Assembly (NCBI RefSeq): GCF_000737245.1 | Contig: NZ_JPQU01000026.1 | Span: 38,622-102,621 of the forward strand | Source of the DNA: Pseudomonas syringae | Lineage (GTDB): Bacteria > Pseudomonadota > Gammaproteobacteria > Pseudomonadales > Pseudomonadaceae | Length of the DNA stretch: 64,000 bases | Direction: 5' to 3' | Shown here: piece after piece, positions 28,402 to 38,453 of the stretch | Position numbering within the stretch: position 1 is the first letter of the stretch | How the letters are laid out: each line of letters starts with the position of its first letter | Translations under genes and position numbers: made by a program | Notes under the pieces: model-generated | The model's database searches: none | What the model was told of the DNA's origin: nothing | What the model saw: only the letters and a program-made list of their open reading frames with translations

Positions 28402-28490
28402 TGTAGGAGCGAGCTTGCTCGCGATTCGGTTTGTCTATCGGCTCATCATCGCCTGACTTGACGCTATCGCGAGCAAGCTCGCTCCTACAG
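28402..28490. repeat. REPIN, class A (GTAGGAGCGAGCTTGCTCGCGAT)
   Basis: Fully complementary arms (28402-28424 and 28468-28490) in the 316-bp gap between divergent comM and the NTF2-like gene. It is the cleanest class A member in the window. The rest of the gap must hold both promoters; no other feature is evident. Confidence 0.9.
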
Positions 28491-28560
28491 GGTATGTTTG
28501 GGGTGCGGGCGGTACGTTAAGCTCGCCGACTAATAGAAGTCCCTATAAGGCCAGTCCGCC

Positions 28561-29082
28561 ATGCCCACTCCAGCCCAGTCCATTGAAAGCTACATCCTGG
28601 CTAAAGACGGCAACCGTCCGCACCTGCTGCGTCAGGCATTCGCCAGCGATGCCACGCTGGAGATGATCGTGAACACCGGCACCATTTCATTTCCGCCGAA
28701 GGTTGAGGGGCGTGACGGCATCGCCGAGGTTCTGGTGCGTCGCTTCGGGCAAACCTACGAGAACGTCTTCACCCTCTGCATGGGCGAGCCGCCCGCAGGC
28801 GATGCGACCTCACACCATTGCAAGTGGCTGGTGGGGATGTCGGATAAGTCCACGGGAGAACTGCGGTTCGGTTGCGGGGATTATGAATGGCGGTTTGCTT
28901 CAGGGTTGGCAACGCACTTGAGCATCACCATCGACCACATGCTGGTGCGCCCTGCGACAGAGTTGGCGCCTGTAATGGACTGGTTGCAGCAGGTCAATTA
29001 TCCATGGTGCTCATCCGAGGACCTTGCATCCGCGCCGCAGCTGGCGAGCATTGATCCGGTTCTGGATTATCTGAAGGCGTGA
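28561..29082 (+). CDS. NTF2-like (SnoaL-type) protein, unknown function
   Basis: 173 residues. The pattern of an N-terminal helix (SIESYILAKDGNRPHLLRQAF), a strand with ATLEMIV, and later strands GCGDYEWRF and HLSITIDHMLV fits the cone-shaped NTF2/SnoaL fold, used by many small isomerases and ligand-binding proteins. I cannot assign a substrate. It lies alone between two REPINs and is preceded by a modest AAGG site. Confidence 0.75.
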   Translation: MPTPAQSIESYILAKDGNRPHLLRQAFASDATLEMIVNTGTISFPPKVEGRDGIAEVLVRRFGQTYENVFTLCMGEPPAGDATSHHCKWLVGMSDKSTGELRFGCGDYEWRFASGLATHLSITIDHMLVRPATELAPVMDWLQQVNYPWCSSEDLASAPQLASIDPVLDYLKA

Positions 29083-29227
29083 CCGCAAATGGGCGCCTTG
29101 CACTACAGGGTTGCCAATTCCCATATGGAAAACAGCGGATCGGTTCTTGAGTCCCTGGCGGCATTGTTCCCAAAGGCATGCACCAATTTGAGACCGCGAC
29201 CCATACGGTCTGCCACACCACGATCCC

Positions 29228-29316
29228 GTGGGAGCCGAGCTTGCTCGCTAAGAACGATGACACGGTATGCCTGATTGACCGCCGCGCCTGCATCGCGAGC
29301 AAGCTCGGCTCCCACA
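29228..29316. repeat. REPIN, class A (GTGGGAGCCGAGCTTGCTCGC)
   Basis: Arms at 29228-29250 and 29293-29316 between convergent genes. The spacer is of the 12-kb array family in reverse (GAACGATGAC ... CCGCGCC). Confidence 0.85.
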
Positions 29317-29328
29317 AGAACGGGAGGA

Positions 29329-29592
29329 TTACTCCGCTGCAGGCGGGTTCAGCTTTGCTTCCATCTCCGCGACTTTCACCTCAAGGGCTTCAAGGCGAGC
29401 GCGGGTGCGTGCCAGGACGGCCATCTGGCTGTCGAATTCTTCCCGGCTGACCAGATCCAGCTTGCTGAAACCGCTTTGCAGCAACGCTTTGAATTGGGTT
29501 TCGAACTCATTACGCGGGATGGGCGTCTCGCCGTTGAACAAGCGCGAGGCGTGGCCGCTCAGGGCATCGAGAAAAGCTTTGGGCGCGAGCAT
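29329..29592 (-). CDS. ubiK: Ubiquinone biosynthesis accessory factor UbiK
   Basis: 87 residues, the usual length for the YqiC/UbiK (BMFP) family. MLAPKAFLDALSGHASRLF is the amphipathic N-terminus and the second half (FDSQMAVLARTRARLEALE) is a trimeric coiled coil. UbiK helps the UbiJ-centred complex make ubiquinone under oxygen; the family also fuses membranes in vitro. It is divergent from glnK. Confidence 0.93.
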   Translation of the reverse strand: MLAPKAFLDALSGHASRLFNGETPIPRNEFETQFKALLQSGFSKLDLVSREEFDSQMAVLARTRARLEALEVKVAEMEAKLNPPAAE

Positions 29593-29639
29593 GGCAAACC
29601 TCCAGATTCAGATGGGCGGCAGTGTAGCACGCAGCGCCT

Positions 29640-29710
29640 ATAGTCAATTCAAGCCACTGGTCGTGCACGATAATCGGGCACGGCGACGTGCACGTGCGCA
29701 CTCTTGTTGT
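29640..29710. promoter_or_regulatory. GTGCAC-rich dyads, possible NtrC sites upstream of glnK
   Basis: The palindrome TCGTGCACGA (about 29660-29670) and GTGCACGTGCGCAC (about 29690-29703) lie 80-130 bp upstream of the sigma-54 element at 29789. They resemble halves of the TGCAC-N5-GTGCA NtrC site but are not full matches. Confidence 0.45.
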
Positions 29711-29788
29711 GCGTATGCCCCGTGGATGAGGTGGTTTTGTCCCGGTAATCCGGGATCAAGACCCTGTATTCAATGGAAAATCAGGAGA

Positions 29789-29803
29789 TGGCAAGCTTTC
29801 TGC
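29789..29803 (+). promoter_or_regulatory. Sigma-54 promoter for glnK-amtB
   Basis: TGGCAA at 29789-29794 and CTGC at 29800-29803 with exact GG-N10-GC spacing. NtrC/sigma-54 control of glnK-amtB is well established in proteobacteria. The leader would be about 200 bases, longer than usual. Confidence 0.7.
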
Positions 29804-29843
29804 TTAGTCGCAGTAGACCCATGCACTGATGCAGTCGCTGTGA

Positions 29844-30350
<507 letters not shown>

Positions 30351-30383
30351 GCCGCCAAACCCAACGCCCCAGGAGAAAACAAT

Positions 30384-31721
30384 ATGACTCTGCGTCAATT
30401 CGCAGGGCTAGGAGCCCTGTTGTCCCTCGTAACCCCTGGCTTGGCCATGGCGGCAGACGAAGTGGCAGCCCCAGTCCTCAACTCAGGCGACACCGCCTGG
30501 ATGCTGACCTCGACAGCCTTGGTACTGTTCATGACCATCCCTGGTCTTGCACTGTTCTACGGCGGCATGGTCCGCTCGAAAAACATTCTTTCCGTGATGA
30601 TGCAGTGCTTCGCTATCACTGGTCTGATCAGCATTCTGTGGGTCGTTTACGGCTACAGCATTGCGTTCGACACCACTGGTATGGAAGCTGGCGTCGTCAA
30701 CTTCAACTCCTTCTTCGGCGGCATGGGCAAGGCGTTCCTGGCAGGCATCACGCCAGCGAGCATCACCGGCTCCGCAGCTCTGTTCCCTGAAGCGGTGTTC
30801 GTCACCTTCCAGATGACTTTCGCCATCATCACTCCAGCCCTGATCGTCGGTGCTTTCGCAGAACGCATGAAGTTCTCCGCGATGCTGATCTTCATGGCTA
30901 TCTGGTTCACCCTGGTCTACGCGCCTATCGCGCACATGGTCTGGGGCGGCGTCGGCGGCCTGATGTGGGACTGGGGAGTCCTGGATTTCGCAGGCGGCAC
31001 CGTTGTTCACATCAACGCGGGTGTGGCGGGTCTGGTTGCCTGTCTGGTACTTGGCAAGCGTAAAGGCTTCCCTACCACTCCAATGGCTCCGCACAACCTG
31101 GGTTACACCCTGGTTGGCGCGGCAATGCTCTGGGTTGGCTGGTTCGGCTTCAACGCTGGCTCCGCTGCTGCTGCCAACGGCACTGCAGGCATGGCGATGC
31201 TGGTTACCCAGATCGCTACCGCCGCTGCCGCACTGGGCTGGATGTTCGCCGAGTGGCTGACACACGGTAAGCCAAGCGCACTGGGTATCGCTTCCGGCGT
31301 GGTTGCCGGTCTGGTTGCCGTCACTCCGGCCGCTGGTACCGTTGGCCCGATGGGCGCTCTGATCATCGGTCTGGCTGCGGGCGTAATCTGCTTCTTCTGC
31401 GCCACCAGCCTCAAGCGCAAGCTCGGCTACGACGACTCCCTGGACGCCTTCGGTGTTCACGGTATCGGCGGCATCATCGGCGCAATCCTGACTGGCGTGT
31501 TTGCAGCACCGGCTCTGGGCGGCTTCGGCACCGTGACTGACATCGCAGCGCAAGTCTGGATTCAGTGCAAAGGCGTTGGCTTCACGATCATCTACACCGC
31601 GATCGTGACCTTCATCATCCTCAAGGTGCTGGACGCGGTCATGGGCCTGCGTGTCACCGAAGAGGAAGAAGCTGTCGGTCTCGACCTGGCGCAACACAAC
31701 GAGCGTGGCTACAACTTGTAA
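30384..31721 (+). CDS. amtB: Ammonium transporter AmtB
   Basis: 445 residues with a cleavable signal peptide (ending GLAMA-ADE) and eleven membrane helices, the AmtB layout. The family region FAGGTVVHINAGVAGL carries the first pore histidine, and FGVHGIGGIIGA the second of the twin-His pair. The cytosolic tail ends ERGYNL. It conducts ammonium in when nitrogen is short and is gated by GlnK, the gene just upstream. A strong terminator follows directly. Confidence 0.97.
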   Translation: MTLRQFAGLGALLSLVTPGLAMAADEVAAPVLNSGDTAWMLTSTALVLFMTIPGLALFYGGMVRSKNILSVMMQCFAITGLISILWVVYGYSIAFDTTGMEAGVVNFNSFFGGMGKAFLAGITPASITGSAALFPEAVFVTFQMTFAIITPALIVGAFAERMKFSAMLIFMAIWFTLVYAPIAHMVWGGVGGLMWDWGVLDFAGGTVVHINAGVAGLVACLVLGKRKGFPTTPMAPHNLGYTLVGAAMLWVGWFGFNAGSAAAANGTAGMAMLVTQIATAAAALGWMFAEWLTHGKPSALGIASGVVAGLVAVTPAAGTVGPMGALIIGLAAGVICFFCATSLKRKLGYDDSLDAFGVHGIGGIIGAILTGVFAAPALGGFGTVTDIAAQVWIQCKGVGFTIIYTAIVTFIILKVLDAVMGLRVTEEEEAVGLDLAQHNERGYNL

Positions 31722-31729
31722 GCTACCGC

Positions 31730-31761
31730 AAAAAAATGCCCGGATTTCCGGGCATTTTTTT
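31730..31761. terminator. Bidirectional-type terminator after amtB
   Basis: The stem ATGCCCGG/CCGGGCAT is flanked by an A run and a T run, starting eight bases after the amtB stop. Confidence 0.93.
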
Positions 31762-31944
31762 GTCTGGCGTTTGTCGATAAGGAGCGGTTCAGAGAGTCTT
31801 CTGCCCGCGATGTCAGGCCGATTTGCGCCCACGCTGTGGGTTCGATGCGCCTGACGTCAATGGCTTACAAAGAAGGCGGATTATTGCGCGCTTTGCTTTT
31901 TCTACCAGCGCGTTAGAATGCGCGCCGAACGTGCGGAGAACTGT

Positions 31945-32370
31945 ATGTGGCAACAGACCAGAATTACCCTGCGGGCAAGGCCACGCGGGTTCCATCTGGT
32001 AACCGACGAAATTGTCGCAGGCTTGCCGGAGCTGCGCAGTTGCCGAGTCGGCCTGTTGCATTTGTGGCTGCAGCATACCTCGGCTTCGTTGACCATCAAC
32101 GAGAACGCCGACCCGGCTGTGCGTCGCGACTTTGAACGCTTTTTCAATCGTCTGGTGCCGCAGGGCGTTCAGGGGTTTGAGCATGACGACGAAGGACCTG
32201 ACGATCTGCCGGCGCATTTCAAGGCCAGTTTGCTAGGCTGCCAGTTGGTTTTGCCGGTCACGGCGGGCCGATTGGCGTTGGGCACTTGGCAAGGTGTTTA
32301 TTTAGGTGAGCATCGCGATGCTGGCGGTGCTCGCAATGTCCTCGCCACCCTTCAGGGTGAGCAGGCATGA
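31945..32370 (+). CDS. yjbQ: YjbQ family protein (UPF0047)
   Basis: 141 residues. The start ATG at 31945 (MWQQTRITL) has CGGAGAA ahead of it. The family signature is seen as [20 protein letters not shown] and ends with [14 protein letters not shown]. YjbQ proteins bind metal and have weak thiamine-phosphate synthase activity in vitro, but their true role is unclear. It is followed 100 bases later by sutA, probably with a separate promoter. Confidence 0.92.
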   Translation: MWQQTRITLRARPRGFHLVTDEIVAGLPELRSCRVGLLHLWLQHTSASLTINENADPAVRRDFERFFNRLVPQGVQGFEHDDEGPDDLPAHFKASLLGCQLVLPVTAGRLALGTWQGVYLGEHRDAGGARNVLATLQGEQA

Positions 32371-32470
32371 CCGCTGTTTGATGGCGGATGTTGAATTTTT
32401 TCCGGCAGCATTCGTAAACGGGCGCAGCTGGGCTATAACTAACGAGCTTTCGCAAGTCATGAGGTAGAAC

Positions 32471-32797
32471 ATGAGCGACGACGACAACGACGATCTGGTT
32501 GATGATCTGGAAGGTGAAGAGGACGGTGAGGAGCTTGCAGCTGCTCCCGAGGATGATGGTTCTGAAGCCGAGGACGGTGTCGAAGCTTCGGTAACACCGA
32601 CCAAAGGCAAGGCCAAGGCTGCGGTCTCGGTCGATGAGCTGCCTAGCGTAGAAGCCAAAAACAAGGAGCGTGATGCTCTGGCTCGCGCCATGGAAGAGTT
32701 TCTCGCCCGTGGCGGCAAGGTGCAGGAAGTGGAAGCCAACGTGGTTGCCGATCCGCCCAAGAAGCCTGACAACAAATACGGTAGCCGCCCTATCTAA
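32471..32797 (+). CDS. sutA: RNA polymerase-binding regulator SutA
   Basis: 108 residues: a very acidic, disordered N-terminus (MSDDDNDDLVDDLEGEEDG), a short central helix (KNKERDALARAMEEFLARGG) and a C-terminal tail ending KYGSRPI. This is the layout of P. aeruginosa SutA, which binds RNA polymerase in slow-growing cells and raises expression from ribosomal and other promoters. The ribosome-binding site is AGGT before the ATG at 32471. A strong terminator follows 22 bases after the stop. Confidence 0.93.
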   Translation: MSDDDNDDLVDDLEGEEDGEELAAAPEDDGSEAEDGVEASVTPTKGKAKAAVSVDELPSVEAKNKERDALARAMEEFLARGGKVQEVEANVVADPPKKPDNKYGSRPI

Positions 32798-32818
32798 GGG
32801 TGTCAGATGCCGTATGAG

Positions 32819-32850
32819 AAAAAGCCCGCTGTCGCTGCGGGCTTTTTTTT
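32819..32850 (+). terminator. Terminator after sutA
   Basis: The stem AAGCCCGC/GCGGGCTT with a short loop, followed by eight Ts. Confidence 0.93.
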
Positions 32851-32880
32851 GCCTGGGTTTTAGGGAACACGCGCGTTCCT

Positions 32881-32990
32881 CGTGGGACCGAGCTTGCTCG
32901 CGAAGAGGTCAGGACATCCGAAAATAACTCTGGGGGCAGGAACCTTGCCTTCGCGAGCAAGGTGGAGCGCCACCCCGGTCGTTCCCACAG
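32881..32990. repeat. Variant REPIN with inserted GGTGGAGCGCCACC hairpin
   Basis: The left arm is canonical class A. The right arm (GCGAGCAAGGTGGAGCGCC...) carries an extra inner palindrome before the GTTCCCACAGG end. The same extended arm recurs at 50307-50350 in the other orientation. Confidence 0.75.
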
Positions 32991-33038
32991 GATCGGGGTA
33001 TGTCAAAGGCCCGCTTGGTTCGCGGACGATCGGCGGAA

Positions 33039-33284
33039 CCTGTGGGAGATTCTATGTTTGCTCGCAAGCGGGTGTGATGACGTGGGACCGGCTTTAGCCG
33101 GGAAGGCGGCATTTCAGACGAAAAATATCGGGTGGATGTACTGGCCTCTTCCCGGCTGAAGCCGGTCCCACGTCGTCGCGCCAATATTGAGATCACTCTT
33201 GTGCGAGGCTTGCCCGCGATGAGGGCCCCTCGGTCCACAGTGAACCGCGTCCAGCCTTATCGCGGGCAAGCCTCGCTCCCACAG
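33039..33284. repeat. Composite repeat: leader, class B REPIN (33079-33174) and class A REPIN
   Basis: It starts with a 31-base leader from CCTGTGGGAGATTC, then a class B REPIN, a link containing CAATATTGAG, then a class A REPIN whose left end reads TGTGCGAGGCTTGC. An inverted copy lies at 54970-55220; over the first 153 bases there are only about a dozen differences. Other intergenic bases from 32991 to 33038 show nothing. Confidence 0.85.
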
Positions 33285-33298
33285 TCATCCCTTGGCCG

Positions 33299-34000
33299 TC
33301 AGACCATCTGGGCCCAGGCTTTCAACACCCCTGGCAACTGCGTCAGGCTGCTGATCTCTGCGTCAGGCAGTTTGTCCGCCTCCCATGGCAAACCCGCCGG
33401 GTTGTACCAGATGGCGCGCATGCCGGCCTGCTGGGCGCCAGCGATGTCGTCGCCCGGATGGTCGCCAATGTGCACGGCCGCGCCGGCATCGACGTTGCCG
33501 CGCTTGAGGGCTTCCAGAAATGGAGCCGGGTCAGGCTTGCCGATGCCCAGTTCTTCGGCACACAAAGCAAAGGCGAAATAATCCGCCAACCCCAGGCGGC
33601 GCACGTCGGCGTTACCGTTGGTGATTACCCCGAGGGTGAAAGTTTTCGCGAGAATTTCCAGGGTCGGATGGACCTCTGGGAAGATCTCGACCTGATGCCT
33701 GCCGTGCAGGAAGACCTCAAAAGCCTGCTCTGCCAGCTCCTGAGCTTCAACAGCCGGGTAACCGGCATCCTGCAGGGCGTGGAACAGCACCTGCCGGCGC
33801 AACGCGCTGATGCGGTGCTTGAACGTCGGATCTGCCTCCACCAGCCGCGAACGAATGTCCCAAAGATGCTCGACAGGCACAGGGCCAAGTCGTGGGGCGT
33901 TATCCGTCAGCCAGTCACGCAATATGGCCTCTGCGCCGACGATAGCGGGCGCGGTGTGCCATAGCGTGTCGTCAAGGTCGAAGGTGATCAACTTAATCAT
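33299..34000 (-). CDS. HAD-family hydrolase
   Basis: 233 residues, [17 protein letters not shown] onward, with the nucleophile Asp in FDLDDTLW (motif I), VITNGNAD (motif II) and [14 protein letters not shown] (motif IV). It is a class IA HAD phosphatase, similar to YigB, which dephosphorylates FMN and other small phosphates. I chose the ATG at 34000, which overlaps the xerC end by eight bases; the longer frame is inside xerC. Its place as xerC's downstream partner matches the xerC-yigB order known in many gamma-proteobacteria. Confidence 0.92.
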   Translation of the reverse strand: MIKLITFDLDDTLWHTAPAIVGAEAILRDWLTDNAPRLGPVPVEHLWDIRSRLVEADPTFKHRISALRRQVLFHALQDAGYPAVEAQELAEQAFEVFLHGRHQVEIFPEVHPTLEILAKTFTLGVITNGNADVRRLGLADYFAFALCAEELGIGKPDPAPFLEALKRGNVDAGAAVHIGDHPGDDIAGAQQAGMRAIWYNPAGLPWEADKLPDAEISSLTQLPGVLKAWAQMV

Positions 34001-34892
34001 GGTCAGAACCTTTGCGTTTGGCTCGCGGATGGGCACTGTCATAGACCGTCGCCAGATGCTGGAAATCCAGGTGCGTATAAATCTGTGTGGTTTTGATGTC
34101 CGCATGCCCCAGCAGTTCTTGCACGGCGCGCAGGTCCTGAGAGGACTCCAGCAAATGGCTGGCGAAAGAGTGACGCAGCATGTGCGGATGCAGGTTCTGC
34201 CCCAGCTCGCGCTCGCCTACGGCTTTGACCCGTTTCTGTATCGCCCTGGGACCAAGGCGTCGGCCCTGCTGACTAATGAATACTGCGTCGTCTTCGGGGT
34301 TGGCCAGGGCGCGCAGCTGGATCCACGCCTGCAAGGCCTCACGGGCCTTGCTACCCACCGGCAGAACACGGGTCTTGCTGCCTTTGCCGAGCACTTGCAC
34401 CAGGCCTTCGCTGAGGTCCAGTTGCTCCATGTTCAGGCCGGTCAGTTCAGACAAGCGCAGACCCGAGGAATAGAAAAGCTCGAGAATCGCCTGATCGCGA
34501 TGGGCAAGGAAATCATCTTCGATGGCTCCATCCAGCAATTGCAGGGCGCGGTCGGTGTCCAGGGTTTTGGGCAGCCGCCGTTCACCCTTGGGGGGCGACA
34601 GACCATTGGCCGGATCGTGCTCGCAAATACCTTCGCGATTGAGGTAGTGATAAAGCCCGCGGACCGCCGACAACAAACGCGCCAGACTGCGTGATGACTG
34701 CCCTTGCTGATGCTGACGGGCGACCAGGCTGCGTAGATGCTGGATGTCCAGCGCGGCCCAACTGGTCAGTTGCTGTTTTTCGCAGTAAGCCAGGACTTTG
34801 TTGAGGTCGCGCCGATAGGCTTCCAGCGTGTGCGGCGAAACCTGGCGCTCACTGCGCAGATGCGTGCAGTAAGCGTCCAGCTGCCGTTCCAT
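33993..34892 (-). CDS. xerC: Tyrosine recombinase XerC
   Basis: 299 residues. With XerD it resolves chromosome dimers at dif. The N-terminal SAM-like domain is followed by the catalytic domain with Arg in [12 protein letters not shown], Lys in [12 protein letters not shown], HxxR in [11 protein letters not shown], His in [11 protein letters not shown], and the nucleophile Tyr in [10 protein letters not shown]. The set is complete. It is two bases from the DUF484 gene upstream and overlaps the HAD gene downstream, so the operon is dapF-DUF484-xerC-HAD. Confidence 0.96.
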   Translation of the reverse strand: MERQLDAYCTHLRSERQVSPHTLEAYRRDLNKVLAYCEKQQLTSWAALDIQHLRSLVARQHQQGQSSRSLARLLSAVRGLYHYLNREGICEHDPANGLSPPKGERRLPKTLDTDRALQLLDGAIEDDFLAHRDQAILELFYSSGLRLSELTGLNMEQLDLSEGLVQVLGKGSKTRVLPVGSKAREALQAWIQLRALANPEDDAVFISQQGRRLGPRAIQKRVKAVGERELGQNLHPHMLRHSFASHLLESSQDLRAVQELLGHADIKTTQIYTHLDFQHLATVYDSAHPRAKRKGSDHD

Positions 34893-34894
34893 AC

Positions 34895-35629
34895 CTAGCG
34901 AACCGAGCGCAGCGAGTGGGTAAAGCGCGGCAGCAGACGGCTCAGAACATCAGCGATGTAATTGAGGAACAGGGTGCCCACCGAGCTCTTGTAGTGCTGC
35001 GGATCGCGGCTGCCGATGGCCAGAACCCCATGCAGCCCCAGATGATTGAGGGTCACGATCGCCGTGGAGCCAACTTCCTTGCCTTGGTCTGCGCCAAACA
35101 GGAAGTTCAGCTCATGCTCACGCAAGGCGCCGCATACGGTTTTATCGCCAATCAGCCCGCCAATAGCTTTTTGTGCTTCAGCGCTGCTGACCCAGCGACC
35201 CACCGGCATCGCGTTGTCGCTGAACAGAATGAGGCTGACGAAGGGCACTTGAAAGTCTTGGCGCAGGCTGTCTTCCACGGCAATAACGATTTCTTCGAGG
35301 CTGCCGGCATCCATGAGGGCGAGGTTCAGGCGGCGAGTCTTGTCGAACAGGCGGTCGTTATCACGCGCGACATCCATCAGCTGCGACAAACGATGGCGCA
35401 TCTCGATGTTGCGTTCGCGCAGCAGCTTGAGCTGGCGCTCGACCAGCGAGACCGTGTCACCACGCTGATGCGGAACGCGCATCGACACCAGCAAATCGTC
35501 GTGTTCGGCGAAGAAATCAGGATGGTCGAGCAGGTAAGCGATGATCGCCTCTGCTTCAGGGTTTGCCACTACGCTATCGGCAGGCGATTCGCAGGGCTTG
35601 TCGGTCGAAGTCTGAGGCTTGTCGGTCAT
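34895..35629 (-). CDS. DUF484 family protein
   Basis: 244 residues. The start MTDKPQTST leads into an acidic N-terminus, a helical stretch ([22 protein letters not shown]) with coiled-coil character, and a GAF-like C-terminal half ([20 protein letters not shown] to [11 protein letters not shown]). DUF484 always sits between dapF and xerC in many gamma-proteobacteria but has no known function. Junctions of 13 bases to dapF and two to xerC indicate an operon. Confidence 0.92.
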   Translation of the reverse strand: MTDKPQTSTDKPCESPADSVVANPEAEAIIAYLLDHPDFFAEHDDLLVSMRVPHQRGDTVSLVERQLKLLRERNIEMRHRLSQLMDVARDNDRLFDKTRRLNLALMDAGSLEEIVIAVEDSLRQDFQVPFVSLILFSDNAMPVGRWVSSAEAQKAIGGLIGDKTVCGALREHELNFLFGADQGKEVGSTAIVTLNHLGLHGVLAIGSRDPQHYKSSVGTLFLNYIADVLSRLLPRFTHSLRSVR

Positions 35630-35642
35630 CGCTTTGGCTCAC

Positions 35643-36473
35643 TCATAGACGAACTTGGCCTTCAAAAACCCGCACGGCGGGGCCGGTCATCAGTACCGGG
35701 TGGCCTGGGCCTGCCCATTCGATGGACAAACGCCCGCCTGGCAGATCAATCAGCAATGGCGAATCCATCCAGCCCTGGCTGATGGCTGCAACGGCGGCGG
35801 CACAAGCGCCGGTCCCGCACGCCTGGGTTTCCCCGGCTCCGCGTTCCCAGACCCGCAACTGCGCACGCTGACGATCCACGACATAGAGAAAGCCGACGTT
35901 GACCCGGGCCGGAAAGCGCGGGTGATGTTCGATTTTCGGGCCTAGAGCATGCACCGGCGCGCTGTTGATGTCATCCACCCGCAGCACCGCATGGGGGTTG
36001 CCCATGGACACAGCAGCCAGCTCGACCGTTTGCCCGTCCACATCAAGGCTGTAACTCAACGCCTGCTCGGTGGCCTGGAACGGGATATCTGCAGGTACGA
36101 GCCGTGGCGGGCCCATATCAACGCTGATCTGGCCGTCGTTACGGATATCCAGCTCGATAATGCCGCCCTTGGTCTCGACCTTGATTTGCCGCTTGGCAGT
36201 CAGGCGCTTGTCCAGCACGAAGCGGGCGAAACAGCGCGCACCGTTGCCGCACTGCTCCACTTCCGAGCCATCGGAATTGAAGATCCGGTAACGGAAATCG
36301 ACATCCGGATTGGTAGGTGTCTCGACCAGCAGGAGTTGATCGAAACCAACACCCGTGTGGCGATCGCCCCATTGTTTGGCATGCTTGGGCAGAATATGAG
36401 CGTGTTGGCTGACCAGGTCCAGAACCATGAAGTCGTTACCCAGGCCGTGCATCTTGGTAAAACGCAGCAGCAT
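35643..36473 (-). CDS. dapF: Diaminopimelate epimerase DapF
   Basis: 276 residues. It turns LL- into meso-diaminopimelate for lysine and peptidoglycan. The two catalytic cysteines are in QCGNGARCF and ACGTGACAA. The N-terminus [15 protein letters not shown] is typical. It starts three bases after the lysA stop, so lysA-dapF-DUF484-xerC-HAD is one transcription unit. Confidence 0.97.
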   Translation of the reverse strand: MLLRFTKMHGLGNDFMVLDLVSQHAHILPKHAKQWGDRHTGVGFDQLLLVETPTNPDVDFRYRIFNSDGSEVEQCGNGARCFARFVLDKRLTAKRQIKVETKGGIIELDIRNDGQISVDMGPPRLVPADIPFQATEQALSYSLDVDGQTVELAAVSMGNPHAVLRVDDINSAPVHALGPKIEHHPRFPARVNVGFLYVVDRQRAQLRVWERGAGETQACGTGACAAAVAAISQGWMDSPLLIDLPGGRLSIEWAGPGHPVLMTGPAVRVFEGQVRL

Positions 36474-36476
36474 GGG

Positions 36477-37724
36477 TTACTCCGGCAGCAGGCTTTCGCC
36501 AGCAAACAGCTCGGCCACAGTCTCGCGGCGGCGCACCTGGAAAGCCTGCGAGCCATCGACCAGCACTTCAGCGGTTCGGCCGCGGGTGTTGTAGTTCGAG
36601 CTCATGACAAAACCGTAGGCACCAGCTGAATGCACAGCCAGCAGATCACCTTCAGCCAAGGCCAGTTCTCGGCCTTTGGCGAGGAAATCACCGGTTTCGC
36701 AAATCGGACCGACGATGTCGTAGGTTCGAGTTGCACTGTCACGCGGGCGCACAGCGGTCACGTCCATCCAGGCCTGATACAGCGCCGGGCGGATCAAGTC
36801 ATTCATCGCCGCATCGACGATAGCGAAGTCTTTATGCTCGGTGTGCTTGAGGTACTCGACCTGAGTCAGCAGCACGCCGGCATTGGCGACGATGAAACGG
36901 CCTGGCTCGAAGACCAGCGACAGGTCACGGCCATCCAGACGCTCACGCACCGCCTTGATGTAATCCGACGCCATCGGCGGCTCTTCGTCGCGATAACGCA
37001 CGCCAAGCCCACCACCCAGATCGATATGACGCAGGTAGATGCCGCAATCGCCGAGGCGATCGACCAGAGCCAGCAGGCGATCCAGCGCGTCAATGAAAGG
37101 CTCGAGCGTGGTCAGTTGCGAACCGATATGGCAATCAACACCGACCACGTCAAGGTTTGGCAACTGCGCAGCACGCACGTAAACGTCTTCAGCATCAGCG
37201 ATGGCGATGCCGAACTTGTTTTCCTTGAGTCCGGTAGAAATGTACGGGTGCGTACCGGCGTCGACGTCCGGATTGACGCGCAGCGAGATCGGCGCACGAA
37301 CGCCCATTTCGGCGGCGACAATCTGCAGGCGCTCCAGCTCGTCGGTGGATTCCACGTTGAAGCAGTGCACGCCGACTTCCAGCGCACGACGCATGTCGTC
37401 ACGAGTCTTGCCTACACCGGAGAAAACGATTTTGTCGGCCTGGCCGCCAGCAGCCAGCACACGTTCCAGTTCGCCACGGGAGACGATGTCGAAGCCCGAG
37501 CCCAGACGTGCCAGGACGTTCAGCACGCCCAGGTTGGAGTTGGCTTTGACCGCATAGCAGACCAGGTGCGGCATGCCGCTGAGCGCGTCAGCGTAGGCGC
37601 GATATTGTGCTTCGATATGAGCGCGGGAGTAGACGTAGGTCGGCGTGCCGAAACGCTCGGCAATGGCAGACAAGGCTACTCCTTCCGCGAACAGCTCACC
37701 GTCGCGGTAGTTGAAGGCGTCCAT
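36477..37724 (-). CDS. lysA: Diaminopimelate decarboxylase LysA
   Basis: 415 residues, PLP-dependent. It decarboxylates meso-diaminopimelate to lysine, the last step of the pathway. The PLP lysine is in VCYAVKANSN; GGGLGVRY and EPGRFIVANAG bind the phosphate; the C-terminal barrel has CETGDFLAKGR. It starts nine bases after lptM and three bases precede dapF. Confidence 0.97.
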   Translation of the reverse strand: MDAFNYRDGELFAEGVALSAIAERFGTPTYVYSRAHIEAQYRAYADALSGMPHLVCYAVKANSNLGVLNVLARLGSGFDIVSRGELERVLAAGGQADKIVFSGVGKTRDDMRRALEVGVHCFNVESTDELERLQIVAAEMGVRAPISLRVNPDVDAGTHPYISTGLKENKFGIAIADAEDVYVRAAQLPNLDVVGVDCHIGSQLTTLEPFIDALDRLLALVDRLGDCGIYLRHIDLGGGLGVRYRDEEPPMASDYIKAVRERLDGRDLSLVFEPGRFIVANAGVLLTQVEYLKHTEHKDFAIVDAAMNDLIRPALYQAWMDVTAVRPRDSATRTYDIVGPICETGDFLAKGRELALAEGDLLAVHSAGAYGFVMSSNYNTRGRTAEVLVDGSQAFQVRRRETVAELFAGESLLPE

Positions 37725-37733
37725 GTGATTCCC

Positions 37734-37880
37734 TTAAAGATGCTTGTGCGATTGCGACTTGGCTTGTTCGTCTGGTGATTTGGTGTCGTCAGGCAGGTAC
37801 AACGGACCCTTTTGACCACAGGCAGTAACAAGACAAGCAACCGCGACAAGCGCAGCAAGCGAAGAGATCAGGCGCTTCAT
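37734..37880 (-). CDS. lptM: Small lipoprotein LptM (LppL/YifL)
   Basis: 48 residues, MKRLISSLAALVAVACLVTACGQ onward in meaning: a signal peptide with lipobox VTAC at about 18-21, then GQKGPLYLPDD, the LptM mark. LptM helps the LptD/E outer-membrane LPS translocon form its disulfides correctly. It sits immediately upstream of lysA, as in nearly all gamma-proteobacteria, and heads the lysA operon. Confidence 0.92.
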   Translation of the reverse strand: MKRLISSLAALVAVACLVTACGQKGPLYLPDDTKSPDEQAKSQSHKHL

Positions 37881-38117
37881 GGCGAAATCCTTTGAAAAAG
37901 CATTAATTGCGCCCGAGTATACCGGCCACCCGGCGGCTTGCCTACGTGGCGCGGTTCCCGTCCGGCGGGGGTTTGACGCGGCGTCGGTGATTTACAGCAA
38001 CAGGCGCGGATTATTGGCGTACCACTGCTCGTTGGGCGGGTAAGCTTTGCATTTGCCTTTAAGCGTCCGTATCTTGCGTCGCTGTGCCACCAGTAGACAC
38101 TTTTTGAGGTTCCTGTA

Positions 38118-38450
38118 ATGAGTCTGACCGAAGCCCGCTTTCACGATCTGGTCGATGCCACCCAGCAAGCGCTGGAGGATATTTTCGACGAGAGTGATCT
38201 GGACCTGGATCTTGAAAACTCGGCTGGCGTGCTGACCGTCAAGTTCGAAAATGGCACCCAGCTCATCTTCAGCCGCCAGGAACCTCTGCGACAGCTGTGG
38301 TTGGCGGCGCGCTCCGGCGGCTTCCACTTCGACTATGACGAAGAAGAGAAGCGTTGGGTCTGTGACACCAGCGATGAACTGCTCAGCGAAATGCTCCAGC
38401 GCATCACGCAAGAACAGGCGGGCGTTGAGCTCGACTTCGACGAGATCTGA
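38118..38450 (+). CDS. cyaY: Iron donor/regulator CyaY (frataxin)
   Basis: 110 residues, the bacterial frataxin length. The acidic first helix (LVDATQQALEDIFDESDLDLDLE) binds iron; VLTVKFENGTQLIFSRQEPLRQLWLAARSGGFHF is the strand region. CyaY modulates Fe-S cluster assembly with IscS. It is divergent from lptM-lysA, the usual order, and its stop directly abuts the next gene. Confidence 0.95.
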   Translation: MSLTEARFHDLVDATQQALEDIFDESDLDLDLENSAGVLTVKFENGTQLIFSRQEPLRQLWLAARSGGFHFDYDEEEKRWVCDTSDELLSEMLQRITQEQAGVELDFDEI

Positions 38451-38453
38451 TTG

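Noticed and set aside
33039..33284. Insertion sequence or transposon end
   Set aside because: No transposase frame between or near the arms and no target duplication; composition is entirely REP parts.
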